The notes below the pieces were generated by a model. It was given only the letters and a program-made list of their open reading frames with translations. It searched no databases and was not told where the DNA came from. A stretch of DNA of 64,000 bases from Polynucleobacter meluiroseus (GTDB lineage: Bacteria > Pseudomonadota > Gammaproteobacteria > Burkholderiales > Burkholderiaceae): positions 29,030-93,029 of the forward strand of contig CAMCUP010000004.1 of the NCBI GenBank assembly GCA_945878885.1, read 5' to 3'. A program made the position numbers and the translations under genes. Of the stretch, positions 12,632-22,167 are shown one piece after another. Each line of letters opens with the position of its first letter. Within the stretch, counting starts at the first letter, position 1.

Positions 12632-12748
12632 CTAGTCTTTGCGCCCCGAGCCGGTCCAAAAAACAATGAACAGCAAGAGGCAGAGGGCTAATAAGGCCTC
12701 CAGCAGAAATAACAACGTTGGGTATTCATCAAATAAATTAGCAAGCAT
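12632..12748 (-). CDS. Possible 38-aa single-pass membrane microprotein
   Basis: C-terminal part of the 147-aa reverse ORF: MLANLFDEYPTLLFLLEALLALCLLLFIVFWTGSGRKD, a TM helix followed by a basic tail; fills the apaG-mltA gap. Confidence 0.4.
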   Translation of the reverse strand: MLANLFDEYPTLLFLLEALLALCLLLFIVFWTGSGRKD

Positions 12749-13889
12749 GGCATTTTTCAATTTCTTTAGTATCTTAGCCTGTCTAGGGGTGTTACTGCTT
12801 TCGGCTTGTTCTTCGACCCCGCCTACTCGCCCAGTAATGGGCAATTTAAATACTAGTAGTAGTTCAACGGGTAGTTTGTCAAGCGCGCCATTTAAATCAG
12901 TGATTACGGGCTTTAAGGCAGTCGACTGGCAGCAAATTGCTGGTTGGCAAACGGATGATTTAAGGCAGGCTTGGCCAGCATGGTTAAAAAGTTGTGAAGC
13001 TTTGCGTAAACGCAAAAGTGAACTGCAATGGGCGCAAGTTTGCGCTCGGGCAGAAACACTTGCCCCGCAAGACACGCCGGCAATTAGACGCTATTTTGAA
13101 AACTATTTTCAAGCCTATGAAACTTATGCTTTAAATAATAATAATAATTCAGGCTTAGTTACAGGTTATTACGAGCCAATTATGGATGGTTCCCGCCAGC
13201 GTATCCCAGCATTTACTGTACCCTTATATGCTTATCCAAAAGCGTGGCAGAGCGCGAAACCTAATCCTGCTCCTACGCGAGCTGAATTAATTAAGTCAAA
13301 TAACTTAATAGGTAGCGAATTAGTCTGGGTGCAAGATCCAGTAGCAGCTGCATTTATGCAAATTCAAGGTTCAGGCAAGATTCGTTTAAACGATGGTCAA
13401 GTATTACGCTTAGGTTTTGCTGGCACAAACGATCAGCCTTTTAAATCATTTGCCCAATGGTTATTAAATCAAGGACTCATCACTCGTGGCGAAGCAACGA
13501 TGCAAGGTATTCAACAATGGGCACGTAATAATCCCAACCGCGTTGAGGAAATGCTAAATGCCAACCCGCGCTTTGTGTTCTTTAAACTTTTACCAAGTAA
13601 CGGGGCTGCCGACCTTGGTCCAATTGGCGCATTGGGAGTGTCGTTGACAGCTGAGCGCAGCATAGCAGTTGACCCACGGGCCTTACCACTAGGTGCCCCA
13701 GTGTTTTTGGCCACTACCGAGCCAGCAAGTTCACAAACCTTACAGCGCTTAGTCATGGCGCAAGATACGGGTACAGCGATTGTTGGTGCAGTGCGGGCAG
13801 ATTATTTCTGGGGCAGCGGTGATGGTGCTGGAGAAAGAGCCGGACGGATGAAACAAGCAGGTCGAGCTTGGCTTTTATTGCCCCGTTAA
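12747..13889 (+). CDS. mltA: Membrane-bound lytic murein transglycosylase A (lipoprotein)
   Basis: Lipoprotein signal [85 protein letters not shown]; start at 12747 preferred. Confidence 0.92.
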   Translation: MAFFNFFSILACLGVLLLSACSSTPPTRPVMGNLNTSSSSTGSLSSAPFKSVITGFKAVDWQQIAGWQTDDLRQAWPAWLKSCEALRKRKSELQWAQVCARAETLAPQDTPAIRRYFENYFQAYETYALNNNNNSGLVTGYYEPIMDGSRQRIPAFTVPLYAYPKAWQSAKPNPAPTRAELIKSNNLIGSELVWVQDPVAAAFMQIQGSGKIRLNDGQVLRLGFAGTNDQPFKSFAQWLLNQGLITRGEATMQGIQQWARNNPNRVEEMLNANPRFVFFKLLPSNGAADLGPIGALGVSLTAERSIAVDPRALPLGAPVFLATTEPASSQTLQRLVMAQDTGTAIVGAVRADYFWGSGDGAGERAGRMKQAGRAWLLLPR

Positions 13890-15076
13890 GCCAAAAAACG
13901 TTGCGCTAGCTTAACCCAGTAATTAACGCCTACTGGAATTAATGAGTCGTTAAAGTCGTAGGATGGATTATGTAAATGACACGGCCCCATACCGTGGCCA
14001 ACAGCGCGGTGATCACCATCGCCATTACCCAGGAAAACATAACAACCAGGTTTTTCTAAAACCATAAAAGCAAAATCTTCTGCACCCATGGTGGGATCAA
14101 TCTGCGCATCGACATGCCCAGCGCCAACTAGATCGGTCATTACACTCACTGCAAAATCAACTTCTTGTTGATGATTAATCAGCGGTGGGTAGCTACGGAT
14201 AAATTCAATTTTTGCGCTACAGCCAAAGGCGCTTACCACACCCTGGGTAATTTCACGTAATCGCGTTTCAATGAGATCAAGCACCTCGAGTGTGAAGGTG
14301 CGTACTGTGCCACCAATAAAAGCACTATCAGGAATCACATTACTTGTTTCACCCGCATGGAATTGGGTAATGGATAAAACTGCGGCATCAACCGGCTTTT
14401 TATTGCGGGTGATGATGCTTTGTAAGGCTTGAACTACATTAACGCCAGCTAGCACGGGATCAGCACTATTGTGCGGCAAGGCAGCATGCCCACCGCGGCC
14501 CTTAACAGTAATTTGAAAGGCGTTACTTGAGGCCATCATTGGGCCGGCGGTTACGCCAAAATCGCCCACAGGAATACCGGGCCAATTATGCAAACCAAAG
14601 ACTGCATCACAAGGAAATTGTTTGAAGAGCCCATCTTTAATCATTTCACGAGCTCCACCGCCACCTTCTTCCGCGGGTTGAAAAATAAAAATAACACTAC
14701 CCTTAAAGTCGCGGTGATTGGATAAATATTGGGCTGCACCTAAGAGCATGGCGGTATGGCCATCATGTCCACAAGCATGCATCTTGCCAGGATGACGCGA
14801 GGCATGCGCAAAAGTATTATGTTCTTGCAATGGTAGTGCATCCATATCGGCGCGCAGACCAATCATTTTGCCGGGACCAAGTTCACCATCTAAACGACCA
14901 ACTACACCCGTTTTGCCCATGCCACGAACAATGGGAATACCCCAGCTTGAAAGTGCCTCGGCAACCAAGTCAGAAGTTAGCTTTTCTTCAAAGCGCAGCT
15001 CTGGGTGAGCATGAAGATTGCGCCGAATAGCCTGTATCTCATCTGCGCAGCCAAGGATCTCTGGAAGTAGTTGCAT
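13886..15076 (-). CDS. M20-family amidohydrolase (hippurate hydrolase-like)
   Basis: RRNLHAHPELRFEE, GLRADMDALPLQE, MHACGHDGHTAMLLGAA, FQPAEEGGGGAREMI. Confidence 0.93.
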   Translation of the reverse strand: MQLLPEILGCADEIQAIRRNLHAHPELRFEEKLTSDLVAEALSSWGIPIVRGMGKTGVVGRLDGELGPGKMIGLRADMDALPLQEHNTFAHASRHPGKMHACGHDGHTAMLLGAAQYLSNHRDFKGSVIFIFQPAEEGGGGAREMIKDGLFKQFPCDAVFGLHNWPGIPVGDFGVTAGPMMASSNAFQITVKGRGGHAALPHNSADPVLAGVNVVQALQSIITRNKKPVDAAVLSITQFHAGETSNVIPDSAFIGGTVRTFTLEVLDLIETRLREITQGVVSAFGCSAKIEFIRSYPPLINHQQEVDFAVSVMTDLVGAGHVDAQIDPTMGAEDFAFMVLEKPGCYVFLGNGDGDHRAVGHGMGPCHLHNPSYDFNDSLIPVGVNYWVKLAQRFLA

Positions 15077-15143
15077 AGTTTCATCTTAGCCGAAAGCAAA
15101 TGACTATGCTTTTTTTAGCTTTTATTTAGGTAGTTTGGCTTAT

Positions 15144-15851
15144 TTAAGGCAAATTTAGCGACTTCATTGCAAATTCTAAGGCTGGCAAACTATAAGGAGC
15201 TGAGCTAATTTTTTTCAAAGCGGGAGGTAAATAATCAATTATCCCCAGTAAGGGCTCAGCAATACGTTCTTTTAAGCTAGCAATGTTCTCATGCAGTAAG
15301 GGCATTTGCGGATCTAAGGTATTAGCCACCCAACCCGCCAATTTAAGACCCCGTTGTTCAATTGCGGCTACCGTGAGTAAAGCATGGTTAAGGCACCCAA
15401 GACGTAGGCCAACGACGAGAATGACGGGTAACTTGAGCGCCACAGCAAAATCGGCCAAATCAAATTCATCACTGAATGGCACTAGAAAACCACCGGCACC
15501 TTCAACCACAACTGCGTCGACTTGCTGGCTTAATTGTTGATAGGCAGCTAGCATCGTAGCGAGATCAAGTTCGATACCAAGTTGTTTGGCTACTAAATGG
15601 GGTGCTGCTGCTTGGTCAAGTTGGTAGGGGCAGACTATTGTTGCTGGCAGAGAAAGAGTCGAAGCTAGCATGAGTGTTTCTACATCTTCATTGGCTAACT
15701 GATTATTTTTATTACGATACATCCCTGCGGCTACTGGTTTAAAGCCTGCGACCCGTTGGTATTGTTGGCGTAAGCGCAAAATCATCGCACCTGCCACTAA
15801 CGTTTTACCGATCTCGGTATCGGTACCAGTAATAAAGTAATGGCTAGCCAT
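15144..15851 (-). CDS. bioD: Dethiobiotin synthetase
   Basis: YFITGTDTEIGKTLVAGAMI, GFKPVAAG, VVEGAGGFLVPF. Confidence 0.95.
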   Translation of the reverse strand: MASHYFITGTDTEIGKTLVAGAMILRLRQQYQRVAGFKPVAAGMYRNKNNQLANEDVETLMLASTLSLPATIVCPYQLDQAAAPHLVAKQLGIELDLATMLAAYQQLSQQVDAVVVEGAGGFLVPFSDEFDLADFAVALKLPVILVVGLRLGCLNHALLTVAAIEQRGLKLAGWVANTLDPQMPLLHENIASLKERIAEPLLGIIDYLPPALKKISSAPYSLPALEFAMKSLNLP

Positions 15852-17085
15852 GTAATTTTTCTTTACTTGCCAACACCTTTAACTCAATCTGTTGCAAAGT
15901 GCTAATAAGTGCGCGCACTTCGACGACAGTGTGACTAGCTGAGAAAGTGACTCGCAAACGCGCGCTACCATTTGGAACAGTAGGAGGCCGAATGGCAGGT
16001 ATCCAGTAACCTGCCTCACTTAGCAATTGAGCTACCGCAAGTGCTACCCTATTTTCACCCAATATGATAGGTTGAATAGCAGTATTGGAAGACATTTTTT
16101 CCCAACTAGAAAACACCATTTCAGCCTGCCAAATAGCAATTAAGTTGTAAAGCTGTTGGCGCCGCTGCTTACCTTCAGCCGAAGTAATCAGTTGCAGACT
16201 ACTTAATAATGCATGTGCAATTGCGGGTGGTGTAGCTGTACTATAAATATAGGGGCGGGCTTTTTGTAAAATAAATTCGATTAAAGTGCTTTCGCCGCAA
16301 ATGAATGCGCCACTAATGCCGGCGGCCTTTCCGAGAGTGCCAATATAAATAAGGCGCTGTGAATGTAGATCAAGCGCTTCTAAAATGCCGCAGCCTTCTT
16401 CACCAAGTACGCCAAAACCATGTGCATCATCGACGATCAGCAGAGTATCGTATCGCTCAGCTAAAGCAAGTAATTCAGTTATTGGTGCTAAGTCGCCATC
16501 CATACTAAAGACACCATCAGTCACAATTATTTTGAGCGTTGCTGAGTCAAGTTTTAGCTTGTGTTCTAAATCGAGCAGATCATGATGATCAAAGATGACG
16601 GTACTAGCCTTAGTTTGTGCTACTGCCAAGCGCACACCATCAATTAGCGAAGCATGATTGAGTTTGCCTGAATAAATTGTCGTTGAGCCTTTGGCAGAAT
16701 CATTTTCTAAACTTGCTAAAGCCGTAATGGCACTTAGGTTAGCCAAGTAACCAGTACAAAAAAATAAGGCTTTGGCATGGGGAATATACGGTGCCTGCAG
16801 GGTTGCTAAAGCACGCTCTAAGTTTTCATGGGCGATGCTGTGACCACTAATGAGATGTGATGCCCCGCTACCTGCACCGTAGCGCTTTGCACCAGCGGCT
16901 AAGGCAGCAATTAAGTCAGGATGGTTGGCCAAACCTAAATAATCATTACTACAAAAGGCTTTTAAGCGTTGACCATTTACTAAAGGAGATGTTTCGCAGG
17001 GTGAATCAGTTGTGCGTAGGCTGCGTCTTAAGAAGTCTTGATCAAGTTCGGTGAGGCGGGCTTGGGCTTTATTTAAGGCGTACAT
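15844..17085 (-). CDS. bioF: 8-amino-7-oxononanoate synthase
   Basis: FCSNDYLGLANHPDL, GSGASHLISGHSIAHENLE, VDDAHGFGVLGEEGCG, GTLGKAAGISGAFI. Confidence 0.95.
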   Translation of the reverse strand: MYALNKAQARLTELDQDFLRRSLRTTDSPCETSPLVNGQRLKAFCSNDYLGLANHPDLIAALAAGAKRYGAGSGASHLISGHSIAHENLERALATLQAPYIPHAKALFFCTGYLANLSAITALASLENDSAKGSTTIYSGKLNHASLIDGVRLAVAQTKASTVIFDHHDLLDLEHKLKLDSATLKIIVTDGVFSMDGDLAPITELLALAERYDTLLIVDDAHGFGVLGEEGCGILEALDLHSQRLIYIGTLGKAAGISGAFICGESTLIEFILQKARPYIYSTATPPAIAHALLSSLQLITSAEGKQRRQQLYNLIAIWQAEMVFSSWEKMSSNTAIQPIILGENRVALAVAQLLSEAGYWIPAIRPPTVPNGSARLRVTFSASHTVVEVRALISTLQQIELKVLASKEKLHG

Positions 17086-17086
17086 A

Positions 17087-18451
17087 TCAGTTCGCTATTC
17101 GACCATCTAAAGTTTTTTCGTAGGCACTACGAATTTTGTCAGACATCATTTGAGTTTCTGCCGTACTAAGGATGTAGGGCGGCATTACATACACCGTATT
17201 GCCGATTGGACGCACCAGTACACCCGCTTGTAAACCTTGCTGAAATAGTTGGGGGCCGAAGGAGGCAGTTAAAGACGCGGCATGAAGCGTAGTATTTTTG
17301 ACATCAAAAGCTAAAATCATGCCTTGTTGGCGAAAGTGCTCAATCCGCTCATCTGCTTTAGCCCAAGCAAAAACACGATTTAATTCGCATGCCCGACCGA
17401 TATTTTTTTCGAGCACTTGCTCACTAGAAAAAATTGCCAAACTAGCTAAAGCGGCCGCACAAGCAAGCGGATTGCCGGTATACGAGTGGGAATGTAAAAA
17501 ACCTTGACGTACATCATCACGATAAAAAGCTTGGTAAATCTGCTCGTGCGTTAAAGACAGGGAAAGCGGTAAGTACCCCCCGCTAATACCTTTAGATAGA
17601 GTTAAAAAATCGGGCCAAATACCGGCTTGTTCACAGGCAAAAAAGTGGCCAGTACGCCCACAGCCTACCGCAATTTCATCGGCAATTAAGTGAATGGAGT
17701 AGCGATCACAGAGCTCACGCACCAGTTGTAAATAAGTAGCATCGTGCATGGCCATATGGCCGGCGCATTGCACTAGAGGTTCAATGATGAAGGCGGCTAT
17801 ATTTTCATGTTCGCGAGCAAATAATTCCGCTACGTCATGGGCCGCTCGCTGGGTTAATTCTGCAGGCGTTTCACCGGGTAGTGCTTGACGCAAATCGGGT
17901 GACATTACGGTATGTACGGTTTGGAGTAAGTCGCCATAGGCTTGTCTAAAAAGGGCGACATCGGTAACGGCTAGCGCACCTAAGGTTTCACCATGATAAC
18001 TATTTGCCAAACAGACAAATTGACGTTTTTTTGTTTGCCCATTAATGCGCCAAAAATGATGGCTCATTTTTAGCGCGATTTCTACAGCTGAAGCGCCATC
18101 GGAAGCATAAAAAGCATGGCCTAAATGCCCCCCAGTTAAAGCACTCAGTTTTTCAGATAGCTCTATTACTGGAGGATGGGTAAAACCAGCCAACATCACA
18201 TGCTCAATTTTTTCTAATTGCGCTTGAATCGCTTGATTAATTTGGTCATTCGCGTGACCAAAAAGATTCGTCCACCAAGAGCTAATCGCATCTAAAATAG
18301 CATTATTATTTGCATCGAAAAGCCATGGCCCTTTGCCATGGGTAATGGCTACTAAAGGAAATAATTCATGCTGCTTCATTTGCGTGCAAGGGTGCCAAAC
18401 AGCGGCAAGACTTCGCTTGACCCATGCCTCAGCAGTATTGGTGTTTGTCAT
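17087..18451 (-). CDS. bioA: Adenosylmethionine-8-amino-7-oxononanoate aminotransferase
   Basis: VWHPCTQMKQHE, ISSWWTNLFGHAND, YSDG-like YASDGASAVEIALKM, TLSKGISGGYLPLSLSLT. Confidence 0.95.
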   Translation of the reverse strand: MTNTNTAEAWVKRSLAAVWHPCTQMKQHELFPLVAITHGKGPWLFDANNNAILDAISSWWTNLFGHANDQINQAIQAQLEKIEHVMLAGFTHPPVIELSEKLSALTGGHLGHAFYASDGASAVEIALKMSHHFWRINGQTKKRQFVCLANSYHGETLGALAVTDVALFRQAYGDLLQTVHTVMSPDLRQALPGETPAELTQRAAHDVAELFAREHENIAAFIIEPLVQCAGHMAMHDATYLQLVRELCDRYSIHLIADEIAVGCGRTGHFFACEQAGIWPDFLTLSKGISGGYLPLSLSLTHEQIYQAFYRDDVRQGFLHSHSYTGNPLACAAALASLAIFSSEQVLEKNIGRACELNRVFAWAKADERIEHFRQQGMILAFDVKNTTLHAASLTASFGPQLFQQGLQAGVLVRPIGNTVYVMPPYILSTAETQMMSDKIRSAYEKTLDGRIAN

Positions 18452-18574
18452 AAAGCTTATTTGAACACTAGTTTTTCTTTTCTGACAGATTGCTTTGCAG
18501 ATCTGGTATGTTAATGCTCGGGGCAGCTATTGCCCTAAGGCACTTTTGGCTTTATTTATAGGAAGTAGATCACC

Positions 18575-19627
18575 ATGACCCAAGCTCAAGCAAATACAAA
18601 ACCACTAACCCAGTTTCAGTCAAAATCTCTGGCGAACAATTTCTCATCGAGCAGCACAATCGGTAAGCAAGGGATCTGGAGCCATGCGGCAGTGGCGACA
18701 CTGTTTAATTTACCCTTGAATCAGCTAATTTGGCAGGCACAAGAAACGCATCGTGCTTATTTTCCCGATGGCGATATCGAACTGGCAACCTTGGTTTCAA
18801 TTAAAACGGGCGGCTGTCCAGAAGATTGCGGCTATTGTCCACAAGCTGCGCGTTATCAAACTGGCGTTGAGGCCACTAAGTTAATGACCCTTGAGGCAGT
18901 GCTTGCGGCAGCACAAGCCGCAAAGGCCGCTGGATCAAATCGATTTTGTATGGGGGCTGCTTGGCGAGAGCCTAAAGATCGTGATATCGAAAAAGTAGTA
19001 GCCATGATTCGTGGTGTTAAGGCGCTTGGCCTAGAGACTTGTGCCACGCTGGGTATGTTAGAACCTGAGCAGGCCAAAACCCTCAGCGATGCAGGGCTTG
19101 ATTTCTATAACCATAATCTCGATACCAGTGAAGATTTTTATTCTGAGGTAATTCAAACCCGGGTTTATCAAGATCGCTTAGATACAATTGACCATGTGCG
19201 GGCAGCGGGAATGTCGGTTTGTTGTGGGGGGATTGTTGGCATGGGCGAGTCGCGTGAACAACGGGTGGCTTTTTTGGCTCGTTTAGCCAATTTAAGTCCT
19301 TACCCAGAATCGGTGCCGATTAACCATCTTGTACCTGTAGTAGGTACCCCACTAGAGGCCCAAGTAGCTTTAGACCCTCTCGAATTTGTGCGCACGATTG
19401 CCGTAGCCCGCATCACAATGCCAAGCGCAAGAGTGCGTCTATCGGCTGGTCGTCAAGAGCTCGGTAGGGCCGTGCAAGCAATGTGTTTTATGGCAGGCGC
19501 AAACTCTATTTTCTATGGTGAGCAACTGCTTACTACCAGTAATCCTGAGGCAGAATATGACCGTGCTTTATTGGCCGACCTAGGGTTACAAGTCAAGGAA
19601 AGCTATAAAGCTGAGGTGGTAATTTAA
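18575..19627 (+). CDS. bioB: Biotin synthase (radical SAM)
   Basis: [40 protein letters not shown]. Confidence 0.97.
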   Translation: MTQAQANTKPLTQFQSKSLANNFSSSSTIGKQGIWSHAAVATLFNLPLNQLIWQAQETHRAYFPDGDIELATLVSIKTGGCPEDCGYCPQAARYQTGVEATKLMTLEAVLAAAQAAKAAGSNRFCMGAAWREPKDRDIEKVVAMIRGVKALGLETCATLGMLEPEQAKTLSDAGLDFYNHNLDTSEDFYSEVIQTRVYQDRLDTIDHVRAAGMSVCCGGIVGMGESREQRVAFLARLANLSPYPESVPINHLVPVVGTPLEAQVALDPLEFVRTIAVARITMPSARVRLSAGRQELGRAVQAMCFMAGANSIFYGEQLLTTSNPEAEYDRALLADLGLQVKESYKAEVVI

Positions 19628-20269
19628 ATGACTAGTTGGTTTGACCGCTGTATTATTGAATTTGATTTAGCTTTGCGTTCAGTAGTCGGAGGCTCTGTAG
19701 CTCAGCGGCCAAACCCTGCAAATCTATCCTCAGGCGCAGCAGTTTTGCCGCAACTAGATCAACAAGAGCGTAATCATGCGGCGGGCTTAATGCGCATTAA
19801 TCATGTTGGCGAAGTCTGTGCTCAAGCCCTGTATCAAGCACAAAAATTACTCGCCCGCGACCCCCAAATTGGCGCGATGTTAACCCAGGCGGGTCAAGAG
19901 GAATTAGATCATATGGCTTGGTGCGAAGAGCGACTAAGTGAGCTGGGATCTCACACCAGTTACTTAAATCCATTTTGGTATAGCGGGGCTTTTGCGATTG
20001 GATTGGCCGCCGGTTTAGCAGGCGATCGTTGGAGCCTTGGTTTTGTCGCAGAAACTGAAAAGCAAGTTGAGCGTCATTTAGACCATCATTTAAATACCTT
20101 ACCTATGAACGATGAACGTTCACGTGCCATCGTTGACCAAATGCGTCTTGATGAAATCGAACATGGCCAGGCTGCTTGGCAAGCAGGCGCTCAAGCTTTG
20201 CCAGAGCCGATTAAAAAAACCATGGGCCTCGTTTCTAAAATAATGACTGCAACGGCTTACCGTATTTAA
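19628..20269 (+). CDS. coq7: 2-polyprenyl-3-methyl-6-methoxy-1,4-benzoquinone monooxygenase
   Basis: [53 protein letters not shown]. Confidence 0.94.
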   Translation: MTSWFDRCIIEFDLALRSVVGGSVAQRPNPANLSSGAAVLPQLDQQERNHAAGLMRINHVGEVCAQALYQAQKLLARDPQIGAMLTQAGQEELDHMAWCEERLSELGSHTSYLNPFWYSGAFAIGLAAGLAGDRWSLGFVAETEKQVERHLDHHLNTLPMNDERSRAIVDQMRLDEIEHGQAAWQAGAQALPEPIKKTMGLVSKIMTATAYRI

Positions 20270-20284
20270 AACTGATTTAGATTA

Positions 20285-20306
20285 ATACTGTATTTAAAAA
20301 CAGTAT
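20285..20306 (+). terminator. Possible weak coq7 terminator hairpin
   Basis: ATACTGT-ATTTAAAA-ACAGTAT directly after the coq7 stop, followed shortly by a TTTTT run; AT-rich stem. Confidence 0.3.
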
Positions 20307-20474
20307 ATTAAGCGATTTTTAAGTATTATTAGCTTAAATAGCTAAGACATAATATGAAGTATATTTTCCAAGCCCTTGTTTATTTTAAGTATTTTATTCG
20401 CTTTAATTTCTTAAAAGAATTCGCTAAGTGATTGTAATCACTAGAGAATTTGCTAAAAAAACCCTTTAAAACAC

Positions 20475-20526
20475 TTGACCCTAAGATACCTATCCTCTAA
20501 AGTGGGAGGAAGTGTGAAAAAGTGGG
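20475..20526 (+). promoter_or_regulatory. mraZ promoter with three 10-bp-phased MraZ operator boxes
   Basis: -35 TTGACC (20475-20480), 17-bp spacer, -10 TAAAGT (20498-20503); GTGGG (20502), GTGTG (20512), GTGGG (20522) exactly 10 bp apart just upstream of the GTG start. Confidence 0.75.
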
Positions 20527-20533
20527 GTAATTT

Positions 20534-20962
20534 GTGTTTCAAGGCGCGTCAGCTCTTAATTTGGATGCAAAAGGTCGCATGTCGGTGCCGGCTAAGCACC
20601 GCGACGCGCTTTTATTGCAGGGCGACGGTCGCGTTACCCTAACCAAACACCCCGATGGCTGTTTATTGGTTTTCCCACAACCCGAGTGGGAGGCTTTTCG
20701 GTCGCGAGTAGCTCAATTACCAATGGATGCCCATTGGTGGCGTAGGATTTTTTTGGGTAATGCAGCAGAAATTGAGCTAGATGGCTCGGGAAGAATATTA
20801 ATTAGTCCCGAACTACGAGCTGCAGCAAACATTGAGCGTGAAATTATTTTGCTGGGAATGGGTAGTCATTTGGAGTTATGGGATGCCCTAACTTATACCA
20901 GCAAAGAGCAAGCGGCAATTGCGCAAGGTATGCCAGAAGCCCTCAAGCAATTTACTTTTTAA
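20534..20962 (+). CDS. mraZ: Transcriptional regulator MraZ
   Basis: [43 protein letters not shown] start. Confidence 0.97.
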   Translation: MFQGASALNLDAKGRMSVPAKHRDALLLQGDGRVTLTKHPDGCLLVFPQPEWEAFRSRVAQLPMDAHWWRRIFLGNAAEIELDGSGRILISPELRAAANIEREIILLGMGSHLELWDALTYTSKEQAAIAQGMPEALKQFTF

Positions 20963-20974
20963 TGACGGGGCAAC

Positions 20975-21904
20975 ATGAACTATTCTCATCGCCCAGTTTT
21001 GCTGGCCGAGGCGGTAGCAGCGTTAAGCAGCAGCAAGTTCAGCAACAATGCAGTGCTAATCGATGGGACGTTTGGGCGCGGCGGCCATTCACAAGCTTTA
21101 CTCAACTTGCTCAACTCCACAGCACGCCTCATTGCATTCGACAAAGATTTGAGTGCGCTTACAAGTGCAAAACAAATAAGCGATCCACGCTTCACCATCA
21201 TCCACGGCAGTTTTGCGACGATGGCGCAGTATGCCAAGCCAAACTCAGTCGATGGCGTACTGCTCGATTTGGGAATCAGCTCGCCGCAAGTCGAAGAAGC
21301 GGTTCGCGGCTTTTCATTTCGACGAGATGGGCCACTCGATATGCGCATGGACACCTCTCAGGGCATCACTGCGCTGCAATGGTTGGAGCAAGCTAGTTGT
21401 GAGGAAATAACTGAAGTGATTAAGACTTATGGAGAAGAGCGCTATGCCCCAGCCATCGCCCGTGCGATTGTGGCTCTGCGTACCACCGAACAATTACCCA
21501 AAACAACCTTAGGTTTAGCCCAATTAGTTGCAAACGTTGTTCGGTCGCGCGAGCCAGGACAAGATCCAGCCACCCGAACCTTTCAAGCTTTACGCATTTT
21601 TATTAATCGTGAATTAGATGATTTACACCATGGATTAGAAGCCGCACTGGCACTCTTAAAACCTGGCGGTCGTTTAGTTGTCATTAGCTTTCATTCTTTG
21701 GAAGATCGTATTGTTAAGCAGTTTATGCAGTCCCATGCTACGGTGGTAATGCCACGTAAATTACCAATTCGCGCTAAAGATTTACCTCCCGCAGAGCTCA
21801 AACTTATTTCGCGAATTCGTCCTACCATAAATGAAATTGCAAGCAATCCACGTGCCCGTTCAGCCATTATGCGCGTTGCAGAAAAGCAGGCGCCTCAAAT
21901 ATGA
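20975..21904 (+). CDS. rsmH: 16S rRNA (cytosine1402-N4)-methyltransferase
   Basis: [52 protein letters not shown]. Confidence 0.97.
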   Translation: MNYSHRPVLLAEAVAALSSSKFSNNAVLIDGTFGRGGHSQALLNLLNSTARLIAFDKDLSALTSAKQISDPRFTIIHGSFATMAQYAKPNSVDGVLLDLGISSPQVEEAVRGFSFRRDGPLDMRMDTSQGITALQWLEQASCEEITEVIKTYGEERYAPAIARAIVALRTTEQLPKTTLGLAQLVANVVRSREPGQDPATRTFQALRIFINRELDDLHHGLEAALALLKPGGRLVVISFHSLEDRIVKQFMQSHATVVMPRKLPIRAKDLPPAELKLISRIRPTINEIASNPRARSAIMRVAEKQAPQI

Positions 21905-22167
21905 ATCGAGCAACCCTAAGCTTGCTAACTTTATTATTAATTTGTGCCTTGTCTTTAGTGGCCGCACAACAGAAAGCGCGCAAACTATTTATAGAAATTG
22001 AACGCGCACAAATGGAAGAGCGACGTTTAAATCAAGAGGCTCTGCGCTTGGAATACGATCAGCGTACCTTATCAAAATCAGCACGCATTCAAGATAGCGC
22101 TCGCAATCAATTGCTTATGCTACCGATTACACCAGACCGAACTTTATATTTAAAGGAAGTCCCGTGA
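21901..22167 (+). CDS. ftsL: Cell division protein FtsL
   Basis: Small N-terminal TM plus coiled-coil protein between rsmH and ftsI. Confidence 0.9.
   Translation: MNRATLSLLTLLLICALSLVAAQQKARKLFIEIERAQMEERRLNQEALRLEYDQRTLSKSARIQDSARNQLLMLPITPDRTLYLKEVP

Noticed and set aside
13132-13149. (AAT)n microsatellite in mltA
   Set aside because: Short in-frame Asn run (LNNNNNSG) in a non-catalytic stretch; no evidence of phase variation.
15093-15116. Hairpin AAAGCA-AATGACTA-TGCTTT followed by T-tract, terminator-like on the + strand
   Set aside because: No + strand gene ends there (both neighbours, M20 hydrolase and bioD, are on the - strand), so it is not a supportable terminator.
20878-21396. 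172-aa ORF overlapping mraZ/rsmH in another frame
   Set aside because: Lies across two well-conserved genes in an alternative frame; composition is not protein-like.
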